A stretch of 64,000 bases of DNA, from assembly GCA_008638375.1 (NCBI GenBank), contig CM018032.1:50428501-50492500 (forward strand). The letters run 5' to 3'. Position numbers and translations under genes: made by a program. The notes below the pieces were generated by a model. The model ran no database searches, was not told the origin of the DNA, and saw only the letters and a list, made by a program, of their open reading frames with translations. Below, piece after piece: positions 38,188 to 48,597 of the stretch (within the stretch, counting starts at the first letter, position 1; each line of letters begins with the position of its first letter). Origin of the DNA: Nyssa sinensis. Lineage: Eukaryota > Streptophyta > Magnoliopsida > Cornales > Nyssaceae.

Positions 38188-38361
38188 TAATTTAAGTAAT
38201 TTAATTATATAATATATATATATATATATATTGTGCTAAAGAACATATCTATATAATGTTTGCAAATCCCATGTATAATTTAAGTAATTTAATTATATAA
38301 TATATATATATATATATATTGTGCTAAAGAACATATCTATATAATGTTTGCAAATCCCATG
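38188..38361. repeat. 88-bp tandem duplication with (TA)n core
   Basis: TTTAAGTAATTTAATTATAT through TTTGCAAATCCCATG occurs twice, 88 bases apart, each with a (TA)n tract of about 20 bases. The two copies are nearly identical, so the duplication is recent or slipped recently. Confidence 0.9.
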
Positions 38362-38389
38362 AATGTGTATTTTAGTACCTGAATGAATT

Positions 38390-38640
38390 ATTTATTATTT
38401 ACAGTAACGATCTGCCTTTTTCTTGGCATGATCATCGAGAGCGTCCTCAATGGACTTGGAATTAAACTTGGGATCGTAACCAAACTCCATGGCCTCAACG
38501 GGGGAACAATTTTTCGTACTTCTTACGCTTCGCCGCATCGCTGGTGTACTTTTCTTCTCAGCTTCTTGTCAAGGGTTTTGCTGCGACTGGTAACGACGCC
38601 CCCTTTGAAGATCAGTCTCCCTCTTTTCACTTTCTCGTAA
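38390..38640 (-). pseudogene. Captured cellular gene fragment, unrecognised
   Basis: Two overlapping minus-strand frames look like one conserved protein with frameshifts: GRLIFKGGVVTSRSKTLDKK, wait-free into YTSDAAKRKKYEKLFP, then EAMEFGYDPKFNSKSIEDAL and DDHAKKKADRY. The composition is Lys/Asp-rich and lacks transposon motifs. It reminds me of a small uncharacterised plant nuclear-type protein, but I cannot name it. It lies downstream of the synergin-like fragment in the same orientation. Confidence 0.5.
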
Positions 38641-38910
38641 GAATTAAACATTGATGTCCCTCTCTCCATCTCAGATTTCACTCTATGGTAGAGTCCAAAG
38701 GTGCTATATCCTTCTATGTGGGTTTTCTTTGACCCCTTTCTATTTTACGTGAGCCGTATTCAGATTTGCACAACTTTTCGTTCCCTTCTCTACTATATCA
38801 GTAGACCCAAAATCCTCTTTATATCTCCACAAAATCACGAACCCAAAATGATAAAAATCACACCCCACTACTCCTTAATCACTCATGGCCACCACCGACT
38901 TCCTCTTCAA

Positions 38911-40314
38911 CTACCAATAAATGCCAATATCATCTGATTGTTGTTGCTGAACATCACTAGTCCTGGAATCAATTCCATTCGTAAGCATCACACGGCCATC
39001 CTTGAATTCCCATCCATCATCATCGCCATCAAATTCCTCATTTCCATCGACCAAATCCGAGTTTAAATTCAGCCCATCAAAATCCAAATCAAATACACTA
39101 TGGTTTAAAGTGGCCGCCTTTAAATCCAAATTCAATCTATTTAAATTCAAGTTGAATCCATTTGAATTGGAATTCAGCCCATTTTCAGCCTTGCTCTGTT
39201 GACTCTGATTGTACAGATTTTTAATAACATCAAAATTCCCACCATTTAAATAACTATTCGATCCATTTTTAACATTACCACATGCTTATTGATGCTGCAC
39301 TTTTCGACTCGCAATAAGTGTGGGCTCCGCGACCTGTAGAACACTCAGAAAGATGATCAGAGGACCACCGGATTGGCTCCGGTGGTAGCCGCTCCGATGC
39401 TTAAGTAAGTAAATGGAATTGAAAGACTATATTGAAAGCCAAAAGAATGAGCATGAAAATAAAGCGTACCTTTAGGGTTTAATTTATAGACCGTGGCCTT
39501 CCTAAGTTGATTAGGATTTGATGCCATGAATATAGGGATTTGATCATCGGAGATTGCAGTTACCTTGTGGAGTATTGCATAGAGACAACCATAGATGGTA
39601 GTTCCCTTGTTGAAGACTGTTTCCTTGTTGAAGACTGCTTCCTTATTCCCTGCTCGGCATCCACTAAGGCAGTGACGAGGTCTGGAGTGTTGGTCTGGAC
39701 CCTGTGATGAGTTCTGAGACCCTTGTCCGGATATGTGTGCTCTGAAGGCATAAGTTTGGTCACTTCCGACCTTTTGTGCTGATCTGGATGCTTGATCTTT
39801 CAATCATTGGTTGAATGGAAACCATGTTGGCAGAGCATGAGTTGGATTATGGTCATACGTGTCAAGTGCTGATTGGCCTGCTCTTTTATGGTATATCACT
39901 TATCAACAGAAGAATCCTGAGCATCAACAATGATGGATCGACCACATCATCCTCGTCCTCTTCATCGTCGAATAACGACAGCGGCAGAGCTCCTTTTGGC
40001 TTCACCCATTGGGTCCTCTCTGATTCAACCCGACTGGAAACTGTTGGCATCGATTAGGAGGGAGTTGAGTGATCTTGGGAGAATCCAAAAGGGTCGAAAG
40101 GTTTTGAGGGTTCCGAGGAGATGGGAGGTGATTGAGTGTGCGAGATCCTATTGGGTAGGTCGGAGCGAGATGGGTATTCGACGAATTACCCCATTCATCG
40201 TCGTCGGTAGTGGTGGAGATCCAGTTGTCGATCTGATCGGAATGGGACAGTAGTCTGGTTAGGGGATGACACAACGTGAAGTCTCCGAAGCCCTCTTCAT
40301 CGTCGTCCTCTGCT
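38911..40314 (-). pseudogene. Captured gamma-synergin-like gene fragment in the LARD-like LTR
   Basis: On the minus strand: AEDDDEEGFGDFTL (40314-40273), DQIDNWISTTTDDDEWGNS, then VESERTQWVKPKGALPLSLF followed by an acidic run (about 40015-39930). A solo LTR interrupts (39864-39293). Then NFDVIKNLYNQSQQS, an Asn/Leu-rich segment and FDGDDDGWEFKD (39292-38911). The acidic GFGDF start, the GALPLSLF block and the DGWEFKD motif together recall plant gamma-synergin-like (AP-1 ear-binding) proteins. Frameshifts and stops show it is not functional. A CT-rich leader like a plant 5' UTR (40370-40390) precedes it. Confidence 0.62.
39293..39864 (-). mobile_element. Solo LTR of the Tat-Gypsy family, 572 bp
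   Basis: On the minus strand it begins TGACACGTATGACC and ends AAAAGTGCAGCA, matching the LTR at 55239-55720 (TGACACGTGTAACT...AAGTGCAGCA). Shared blocks are ATCAAATCCCTA, CCTAATCAACT and ATCGGAGCGGCTACCAC. No interior and no PBS follow, so it is a solo LTR. It splits the synergin-like fragment. A clean TSD was not seen. Confidence 0.8.
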
Positions 40315-40442
40315 TGTTTACACCATTGTCAAGATCTCCCCCTTTCTGCCATTTTTGAGATTTCCCTCCCCCCTCTCTCTCTCTCTCTTCTCTTTCCGTT
40401 CTGTTTTTTTTTCTCCCTCTTTCTTTTTCTTTTCTCTTCTTA

Positions 40443-40860
40443 GAGCAACTCCAAGGGAGTTGCATTTTGGAGTGCCAAATCACCCATTTACAATCTTAAA
40501 CAATATTTTAGCACCCCTGAATTATAAATCTGCTCTAATGACAGGTGCTTAAATGGGGTGCCATTTCAATAGTTTAATATTTTTTATTAAAAAATATAAT
40601 TAAACATAACGATCGTAATTTAACGGATATATTTTTATAGTCAAAATTCTTTTCTTAGAGCAACTCCAAAGGGAGTTGCATTTTGGAGTGCCAAATCACC
40701 CATTTACAATCTTGAACAGTATTTTAGCACCCCTGAATTATAAATCTACTCCAATGACAGGTGCTAAAATGGGGTGCCATTTCAATATTTTAATATTTTT
40801 TATTAAAAAATATAATTAAACATAACGATCGCAATTTAACGAATATATTTTTATAGTCAA
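40443..40860. repeat. Duplicated Harbinger 5' end (two 215-bp copies)
   Basis: GAGCAACTCCAAGGGAGTTG at 40443 is repeated at 40658 with near-identical sequence for about 200 bases. Both copies are preceded by TTCTTA, so each looks like a TTA target plus element start. Confidence 0.88.
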
Positions 40861-41100
40861 AATTTCAAATTTCAAATTTCGAATTTCAAATTTCGAAATT
40901 CAAAATTCAAATTTCAAATTTCGAATTTCAAAATTCAAATTTCAAATTTCGAATTTCAAAATTCAAAATTCAAAATTCAAATTTCGAATTTCAAATTCAA
41001 ATTTTAAATTTCAATTTTTGTCTGCCAAAATTCAAATTTCAAATTTCAAAATTCAACTATTGAAATTCAAATTTGAAAATTTAACCTTCAAAATAAAAAT
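40861..41100. repeat. AAATTTC/GAAATTC simple-sequence block
   Basis: Runs of ATTTCAAATTTCGAATTTC-like heptamers upstream of the transposase. A shorter, similar block lies at 42520-42615 after it. Confidence 0.8.
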
Positions 41101-41238
41101 TCAAAAAAGTAAAATTCGTCTATAAATATGATCATTTTTCTCATGTTTTCATCCATCTATATTACATTCTCTCTATAAATTCAATATCTCCTTTCTCTTT
41201 GACTATTTATCCTTTCATATTTTCATTTATTAATCAGA

Positions 41239-42461
41239 ATGAATCGCTATCCTAATGTTTTAGGAGATATCCTCAATATTGAGGAAGAAGATAATGATGA
41301 TTTAGATATGTTGTATGCTGCAACCAGAAGGTCGGAAGGGTCTAGTCAGGGACGGATAAGAAGGCATCATGGTTCCGTTCCAGGCCACAGAATAGTTAAT
41401 CGTTGTAGAGTTGAAGGTCACAAAAGACTCTACTGTGACTATTTTGCTACCCCTTGTGTATATGAAGGTTTTTTCCGAAGGAGGTTCCGAATGAGTCGTA
41501 CTCTTTTTTCTCCGAATTGTAAATGAGGTTGAACAACACGATCCATACTTCATCCAAACAACAGATGCTGTTGGAGTTCTCGGTTTGTCATCCCTTCATA
41601 AGATAACAGCTGCTTATAGAATTCTTGCTTATGGAACACCGGCAGATTCTGTGGATGAATACATCAGAATTGGAGCAAGCACTGCCATACAGAGTCTGAG
41701 AAGGTTTGTGAAAGCTATTATTGCAGTTTTTGGCGACCATTACCTGAGGTCACCAAATTCTGTAGATATTGCTCGATTGCTACAGACGGGGGAACAACGT
41801 GGCTTTCCCGGCATGTTAGGAAGTATTGATTGCATGCATTGGAAGCGAAAAAATTGTCCGACTGCATGCCAAGGTATGTATACTGGTCATTGTCACGAAC
41901 CAACAATCATTTTGGAAGCTGTGGCTTCTCAAGATCTTTGGATATGGCATGCATTCTTTGGGCTTCCTGGTTCGCTGAATGACATAAATGTTCTAGATAG
42001 GTCCCCTGTTTTTGCATTATTAGCAAATGGTCATGCTCCTCCAGTAAACTATACAATTAATGGCCATGAGTATACAATGGGATATTATCTAGCCGATGGT
42101 AAAATCCTAATTGGTCGACATTTGTAAAAACAATTCCCTGTCCACAAGGTCTGAAGAAAAAACATTTTGCTAAAGCATAAGAGTCGGCAAGAAAAGATGT
42201 AGAGCGGGCATTTAGGGTACTTCAAGCCCATTTTGCAATTGTGCGTGGACCAACACGCTTATGGGATGAAGAAACTCTTGCAAATATTATGAAAGTGTGC
42301 ATAATAATGCATAATATGGTCATTGAGGATGAAGGAGATATTGGTAACAATGACTTTGATGGAAGTGATGCAAATCCGCCTGTAGAAGTGTCGCATGCGT
42401 ATACACCAGAATTGGAAGACTCATGCAAACCCATTGTCAGATCAGGGACAGTGCAACTCAT
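41239..42461 (+). pseudogene. PIF/Harbinger DDE transposase (broken)
   Basis: The N-terminal piece (41239-41523) ends YEGFFRRRFRMSRTLF. The main piece (41585-42127) has ILAYGTPADSVDEYIRIG, GFPGMLGSIDCMHWKRKNCP, ILEAVASQDLWIWHAFFGLP, NDINVLDRSP and MGYYLADG. The last (to 42461) has ARKDVERAFRVLQAHFAIVR and IIMHNMVIEDE. The candidate DDE residues in GSIDC, NDIN and DVERAF are present. Damage seen: an extra T in the T-run near 41505, a one-base loss near 42090 and a TAA in place of a codon near 42178. This is the transposase that would cut at TTA/TAA sites; the family is certain. Confidence 0.92.
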
Positions 42462-42737
42462 TCTCAGCTGTAGTCAGATCTTATCGAGCATTTGTGGGAA
42501 CGACATGGCGAAGAATAATTTTCTCAATTTCAATTTCAAGTTATATTTTCAATTCCAATTTCAATTTCAAGTTGTATTTTCATTTCCAATTTCAATTTCA
42601 AGTTGTATTTTCAATTTCACAAGTACTTTCATAGCAATCAAACATAATACATAGTTTTTCATAAATAATAGCAAACTCATTAAATAATGACTAAAAATTA
42701 AAAAATAATAGCAACATAATAAATAACGACTAAAAAT

Positions 42738-43750
42738 TAAAACCCCGCTTATTCATAATCTCTATCTTAAGGTTATTCCAATATGATGCAAAAATTGGGT
42801 CCATGCCAGTAGTGTCAGTTTCCATGATTTTCATTTCTTTCTGCCTTTCTTCAATTTCTAACTGTCTACGATGTTGCTCCAATGCTATCTCCTTTTGAGC
42901 AACTTTTTGTCATTCCACTTCCATTCTTTAATTCTAGTGGTGATGATCTAGTGATGCTTCAAAACCGGTTTGCTTCTCTTTGTTTTTAAGTTGTTTCTTC
43001 GAAGCCTTTCTGCCCAATGGCCTATCAAGGTTGGGAGTGGACGAGGGTTCAGTGTCATCCCCTAAATATGGAGTTGAATAGCAAGATTCAACATGATTTG
43101 ATTCAGTAGGACTATCAGTTGAATGAGTTTTTGCTCTCTTATTGCTGGTGAGATTATCAGTCCATTTCCGCTCCATTTTCAATATGTTCCAACAATGCTC
43201 GTATTGAAATGGTCTTCCAGTGATCTTAGCAAACATTTCTTTTGTTTCATCAACCTGAAAAACATATGAAATCATTCAGTCAATAGTTCAAATATCAAAT
43301 CATAGTAGTGTCTATCTAAAAAAGCTCAATCATTACATAGTTCTGCTTGATGTGTCCACTTTGTCGCAGTCTTTCAATTTGACTATAAAAACCAACAAAT
43401 TTGGCGCATTTTGCATTTATATTAGTCCAACGGCTTTTAATAGAAGCTTGCGAACGCTCTTCTTGATTGTCTCCATGAAGTTCAAAGTATTTCAATATTC
43501 TATGCCAAAAAGCACCACCTTGTTGTTCATTCCCAGTAATTGCATCTTTACTCGTGTTAAGCCACGCAGACACAATCAATTTATCTTCTTCTTGAGAGAA
43601 GTTCCTTATCCTTTGCGATTTTCTCACTCTTGGAGCAGCTTCATTTTGTACTGGCGCAAATACTGAGGGATTGGTCTGCATAGCATCATCATATAAATCG
43701 GTGTCGTTCATAAGCAACTCAGTGAAAGAACCGTCAAATTGCGAATCCAT
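42738..43750 (-). pseudogene. Harbinger Myb/SANT-like DNA-binding protein (broken)
   Basis: Exon 1 (43750-43337) starts MDSQFDGSFTELLMNDTDLY and contains FSQEEDKLIVSAWLNTSKDA and IKSRWTNINAKCAKFVGFYS, a trihelix/Myb-like fold. A 82-bp GT-AG intron (43336-43255) leads to exon 2, with VDETKEMFAKITGRPFQYEH, a CW...KW motif and RPLGRKASKKQLKN (NAM-associated C-terminal type). The frame meets stops near 42935 but continues in the same frame after three stops as EERQKEMKIMETDTTGMDPI to 42738. The partner protein binds the element ends in this superfamily. Confidence 0.88.
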
Positions 43751-43769
43751 CTACAAAAAAAAAAAAAAG

Positions 43770-45060
43770 AATTATAATCAATTTAAATAATGAGCATAAA
43801 AGAATCAATTACAAAAATTACCTAAATAAATAAATTCACCCTAAATTAACAAAAATAAATAAATAAAATAAAATTAAAACATTCAATTTAAATTACACAA
43901 ATTAAATTAATTTAAGAACTGTTTTAAATTGTAAATAACAATTAACTAAAATAGAAAAAAATTCTTCAATTATAAAAACTAGCTAAATAAATAAATTCAA
44001 CCTAATTTAACAAAAAATAATAAATAAATAAACTAAAATTAAAACATTCAATTTAAATTACACAAATTAAATTAATTTAAGAACTGTTTTAAATTGTAAA
44101 TAACAATTAACTAAAATAGAAAAAAATTCTTCAATTATAAAAACTAGCTAAATAAATAAATTCAACCTAATTTAACAAAAAATAATAAATAAATAAACTA
44201 AAATTAAAACATTCAATTTAAATTACACAAATTAAATTAATTTAAGAACTATTTTAAATTGTAAATAACAATTAACTAAAATAGAAAAAAAAATTATTCA
44301 ATTATAAAAACTAGCTAAATTAATAAATTCAACCTAATTGAACAAAAAATAATAAATAAATAAACTAAAATTAAAACATTCAATTTAAACTACACAAATT
44401 AAATTAATTTAAGAACTATTTTAAATTGTAAATAACAATTAACTAAAATAGAAAAAAAATTATTCAATTATAAAAACTAGCTAAATAAATAAATTCAACC
44501 TAATTGAACAAAAAATAATAAATAAATAAACTAAAATTAAAACATTCAATTTAAACTACACAAATTAAATTAATTTAAGAACTATTTTAAATTGTAAATA
44601 ACAATTTACTAAAATAGAAAAAAAATTCTTCAATTATAAAAACTAGCTAAATAAATAAATTCAACCTAATTTAACAATAAATAAATAAATAAATAAACTA
44701 AAATTAAAACATTCAATTTAAATTACACAAATTAAATTAATTTAAGAACTATTTTAAATTGTAAATAACAATTAACTAAAATAGAAAAAAAATTATTCAA
44801 TTATAAAAACTAGCTAAATAAATAAATTCACCCTAATTTAACAAAAAATAATAAATAAATAAACTAAAATTAAAACATTCAATTTAAATTACACAAATTA
44901 AATTAATTTAAGAACTATTTTAAATTGTAAATAACAATTAACTAAAATAGAAAAAAAATTCTTCAATTATAAAAACTAGCTAAATAAACAAATTCACTCT
45001 AAATTAACAAAAATATATACATAAATAAATAAGCTAAAATTAAAACATTTAATTTATTAA
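43770..45060. repeat. 166-bp satellite array inside the Harbinger element
   Basis: ACAATTAACTAAAATAG recurs at about 43939, 44104, 44269, 44436, 44602 (as TTTACT), 44769 and 44935, giving a period of 165-167 bases for seven to eight units. Each unit includes ATAAAAACTAGCTAAATAAA and TTAAAACATTCAATTTAAA. Units differ by only a few bases. Confidence 0.95.
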
Positions 45061-45178
45061 ATTACAAAAATTAATTCAATTTAAAAATTTAATTTAAAAT
45101 CTAAATTATGAAACTAATGTAAAACATATAAATATAAATATAAATAAATTATATATATATAAGAAAGAGAAAGAGTTC

Positions 45179-45182
<4 letters not shown>

Positions 45183-45214
<32 letters not shown>
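45183..45214. repeat. (TA)n microsatellite
   Basis: An uninterrupted TA run of about 32 bases between the satellite array and the right subterminal region of the Harbinger element. Confidence 0.95.
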
Positions 45215-45215
<1 letters not shown>

Positions 45216-45807
45216 CACAACTTTCAATTTGAAGGAAACAAAACAGAGAACAGAGAACAGAGAACGGCTTCTCTGTTCTCTATCTCTGAGTGCCGTTCTT
45301 CCCCTTTCCTCTCTGCGCCTCCTCCTCATTCTCCATTCGTCTCTGCGCCTCCTTCCCCTTTCCCTCCCTCTGTAAATAAATTCTTCAGATCTGCCATCAC
45401 AACCACAAGATTTGAAGAAAAATCAAGAGCATGGAGCCAAGGAACTTACGGTTTTCACGGCAAATCTCTTTGTAAATCTCTCTTGGTAAGTTTTTTCTTT
45501 CAAAATCTCTGTAAATCTTTTTCTAAATCTCTCTGTATATATAAAAATTTTTGGATTGAATATAGCCGTTGCAAAGAGCCGTTCAGTGAACAGTAGGATC
45601 TGAAATGGCAGAACGACTCTTTGCAACCCCTCCTTTTCTCTCTCCAGGGTTTGGAAAATTGGCACCCCAAGACCATTGCTGCCATTTTTTAACCCTTGAT
45701 GCCACCTCCGTTGGAGTCCCAAACAGTAGAATTTGGGGTGGCATTTTGGCGGTTACAGGTGGTTACCCGTTTGCCACCCCATATGCAACTCCCCGTTGGA
45801 GTTGCTC
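45215..45807. other. Right subterminal region of the Harbinger element
   Basis: Mixed-composition, partly CT-rich DNA without a convincing gene. It repeats the theme GGTGGCA...GCCACCCC near the inverted end. Confidence 0.6.
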
Positions 45808-46124
45808 TTATGAATTTGTAACCCCCATTCCCCCTCCTATAATGTTTCTTAAATTGTAGGTTACTTTATATACCCAATACACCTTATATATATACACCTA
45901 TATATATATTTTCCATGGATATATTTTATTTTTTATTTTTTTTATTTTTTTATTTCAATATTCGTTCCTGGCTTGCTCGAGCATCGCCCGGGCATCATCC
46001 GTACATTCGAATAAATTTCAAATCCAAATCCGTTCATTTTATTTGATATCATAACATAAAGCCCTATCGGCTCAGGTTTACACAGGTTGCTCGGTTACAA
46101 TTCGGGTCGGGGTGTTACACTTTG

Positions 46125-46734
46125 AGCTTAGGACACTCAATTTTGTAGTGCCTAAACTTGTGACAATAGTAATATTCAATCTTACTCTTGGGTGTTTCTA
46201 GACTATGATCAACCTCTAGATTCAACTTGGCTTTTACCTTGTCCTCTACTTCTACCATTACTATTACCGGATCCCCTCTCATTAGGTTGGCCTTTATTAT
46301 TGAAGGAATTTGAATGACCCTTCACAAACAGACCATCTCCTTATAAATTATCACTACCTTTTCCATTCAACTTATGTCTCAACTCTTTCGAGTTTAAAGA
46401 CGCCTTAACATCTATTAGGGAGATGGTATTCTTTCCATATAACATAGAATTAACAAAAGTCTCAAATGAATCTGGCAATAAGCACAAAATAATTAGGGCT
46501 TGGTCTTCTTCTTCAATCTTAACATCAATATTCTTCAAGTCCTTAATAATTATTAAATTCATTAAGTTACTCATTGATAGGCATACCTTCTTCTATCTCA
46601 AGGGTGTACAATCGTTGCTTCAAATACAAATGGTTGGTGAGCGACTTCTTCATGTACAAATTCTTTAACTTCTTCCAAAGTCCAGAGGCGATTTCTTCTT
46701 CTGTGACCTCACGCAAGACTCCATCGGCAAGAGA
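46125..46734 (-). pseudogene. Copia gag remnant (continuation across the 14-kb insert)
   Basis: The first frame (46734-46567) reads LSLADGVLREVTEEEIASGL, then KSLTNHLYLKQRLYTL. The next (46574-46341) ends MLYGKNTISLIDVKASLNSK. The zinc knuckle YCHKFRHYKIECPKLK ends beside 46125. These are consecutive segments of a Tnt1-type gag, and the protein theme resumes at 32081 on the other side of the insert. This proves both pieces belong to one element. Confidence 0.88.
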
Positions 46735-47257
46735 TAACACTACAAGACAAATCATTTTTACTAACTCCAGATGAGGTTAGAAATAATTGATTTGGCGTCG
46801 AAAATATATATCACAGACAAATTACAAACGTCGCACAAATGGATCGGTAATAAAATGGTTAGAAAAAAATTACCAACGAAAATATCTTGCCGTCAGAAAT
46901 TGTAATATCCCGACCCGGGATACCGGGTCACATGACACGTACTACGAGGGAAGAAAATCATATATATATAATTAATTAATTAATTATAAGACTTGATATA
47001 TATATATATGTATTAATAAAATGTATATATATATATATTAAATGAAAGAAATATGAAAAAGATGAAAAGTAAAAAGGTGAACAAGTGTGAATGTGTGTGT
47101 GTGTGTCGGCTAGTGTGTGTGTGTGTCTTGTATATATATGTGTATATGTATATATATGTATATAATATGTATATATATCTTAGGGAAAATTAAATGCAAA
47201 GTTGAAAAGAAAAAGGTAGAATTTATGGGATGGGAAGTCTATGTAGGGCTAGAGATC

Positions 47258-47282
47258 AGAGTGTAGAGAGAGAGAGATAGCT

Positions 47283-47321
<39 letters not shown>

Positions 47322-47340
47322 ATGAAGAGAGAGAGAGAGG
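47258..47340. repeat. (GA)n microsatellite in the solo LTR
   Basis: GAGAGAGA runs with two short breaks. (TG)n and (TA)n tracts also lie at 47090-47175. The small open frame at 47322-47531 (Lys/Arg-rich) starts inside it and is not convincing as a gene. Confidence 0.9.
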
Positions 47341-48597
47341 TCGGCTACCTTGCTTTAAAAGCCAAACATGCAAAGCATGTTGATCTCTCACGAAGAAACC
47401 AAAAGAAGAGGAAAACTGAGGATAAGAGAAGAAGGATTAGAGCAAGAAAGAGGAGGAAAACCAACCAAAAAGGTGAGAATGTTCAAAACTGTCAAAATTC
47501 TCTCTCTAGAATTTCTCTACATATGAACTGATTTAAAGCTTCCATTTTATATATATAATGTTTAGAACACATCCAAACCTTAACAAGCATGAAAATCTAG
47601 CTTAAAAACACCTAAGATTGCATGACCCATAAGCCACGGCCATGGATGGACCTTGCTCAAGCAGGTCTGAATCCGTGATGGCTAAACTATGGTTGGAGTT
47701 TTGGAACCCCAACTAGACACCAAGGGTGTTTTAAAAACCCATGTACGCGACCACGAAGCTCAAGAAATGGCCACCAAACGTAGGTTGCAGGTTACGGGTT
47801 TCACAACCCAACCCTTTAAAACTCGGTTTAAATCAACACTAAGGAATGAAAACTTGATTCCCATGAAGAGGGGATCACAACAAACCAAAAAGCATGAAAA
47901 ACCATTGAGAAATGAACCTATACGACCGAGATGACAGTTCGGGTTATCATGGTTTAAACCCAATGTTTTAACCATATTCGAAGCCCTAAAGTGATGCAAA
48001 AACATGTATTTAGATGTTAGAAATTGATTGGAAAAGAAAGCAGAGAAAATGGGTGTCCAAAACACCACGAAATTCAAAAGAAAAAAATTAGGGTTTCGGT
48101 GTGACCAGTGTCGATCTCGTGGGGAAGACGACACTGTTCGGGTCGGTCGGGTCGGTCTACGGGTCGGCTACGGATCCGGGTCAAATCCGGGTACGGGTTA
48201 AATTAAACGGTGGCGTTTAGATGTTTGAATTTTTAAAATTTTAAACCCTTAGGGCTGACGTCATCATGACGTCAGCATTATGTGGCAGACCGGCTAAACC
48301 GGTTGGTTTGCGACTGAACCGGACCGGTTCACTTAAAGTCCAATTGAACCCTTTGGTTTATTTAATTAATTAAAAATAAATAAACCAACACTTTACCTAT
48401 TTACGGATTGACCCCAGAAGTTTGTAGAAATGCTACTGTGGCCCAAATTTTAAGAATTTCGTTCAATTACACCCCTGGAAAAATATTTAAAATAATTAAA
48501 TAATTATTTAATAATTTTATAATTAAGGTAAAATTTCTATTTTACCCTTGGCTCATAAATAGAGCAAATGAAGTCCAAATTAAGCTTATGAATAGTG

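Larger units (their letters stand above)
40440..45810. mobile_element. PIF/Harbinger transposon, 5365 bp, with TSD TTA
   Basis: The element (40443-45807) has inverted ends GAGCAACTCCAA...GGGAGTTGCAT and a TTA duplicate on each side (40440-40442, 45808-45810). It carries both genes expected of the superfamily, a DDE transposase (+) and a Myb/SANT-like protein (-), in divergent-tail arrangement. The other LTR of the host element shows the unoccupied site. Both genes are broken, so it is no longer autonomous. A 166-bp satellite makes up 1.3 kb of it. Confidence 0.9.
32087..46119 (-). mobile_element. LARD-like non-autonomous LTR retroelement, 14.0 kb
   Basis: Ends are TGTCATGACC and GTGTTACA, with a 5-bp TSD CTTTG on each side. 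Read on the minus strand: a long 5' LTR (46119-36496), a PBS-like TTGGGTATTAGAGC, an essentially non-coding 3.4-kb interior, a polypurine tract AAGAGGGGTAG and a shortened 3' LTR (33106-32087). Removing later insertions leaves about 3.7 kb of 5' LTR. Long LTRs around a non-coding interior of about 3.5 kb are the hallmark of LARDs. The 3' LTR has lost about 3.3 kb internally. LTR ends (TGTAATACCCCGACCC) are of a common Ty3/Gypsy type. Confidence 0.85.
36496..46119 (-). repeat. 5' LTR of the LARD-like element with nested insertions
   Basis: The span includes a 572-bp solo LTR and a 5365-bp Harbinger element; without them it is about 3.7 kb. On the minus strand it begins TGTAACACCCCGACCCG and ends GGTCGTGATA (normally TGACA). 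It carries captured cellular gene segments in the same direction as the element. Blocks such as GGACTCC...TGAGTC (37780-38120) match a related solo LTR at 46901-50920. Confidence 0.8.
28471..46734 (-). mobile_element. Tork/Tnt1-like Ty1-Copia element, interrupted by a 14-kb insert, 5' end missing
   Basis: Minus-strand order is gag (46734-46125), a 14-kb foreign insert, protease (32060-31626), integrase (about 31600-30800), RT and RNase H (30120-29073), polypurine tract and LTR. The order gag-PR-INT-RT-RNH defines Ty1/Copia. Motif style (CSYHTTPNRDWF, LYVDDMLIADK, KASLNSKEL) is closest to Tnt1/Tork elements from memory. The gag N terminus and 5' LTR are not present; the CACTA insertion at 46738 displaced them. 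The coding region is badly frameshifted. Confidence 0.85.

Noticed and set aside
39357..39803. 148-codon minus-strand ORF as a captured gene
   Set aside because: It is LTR sequence, homologous to the Tat-Gypsy LTR at 55239-55720.
47322..47934. Short basic ORFs in the solo LTR
   Set aside because: They start in or near the (GA)n tract and are low-complexity; no family signature.
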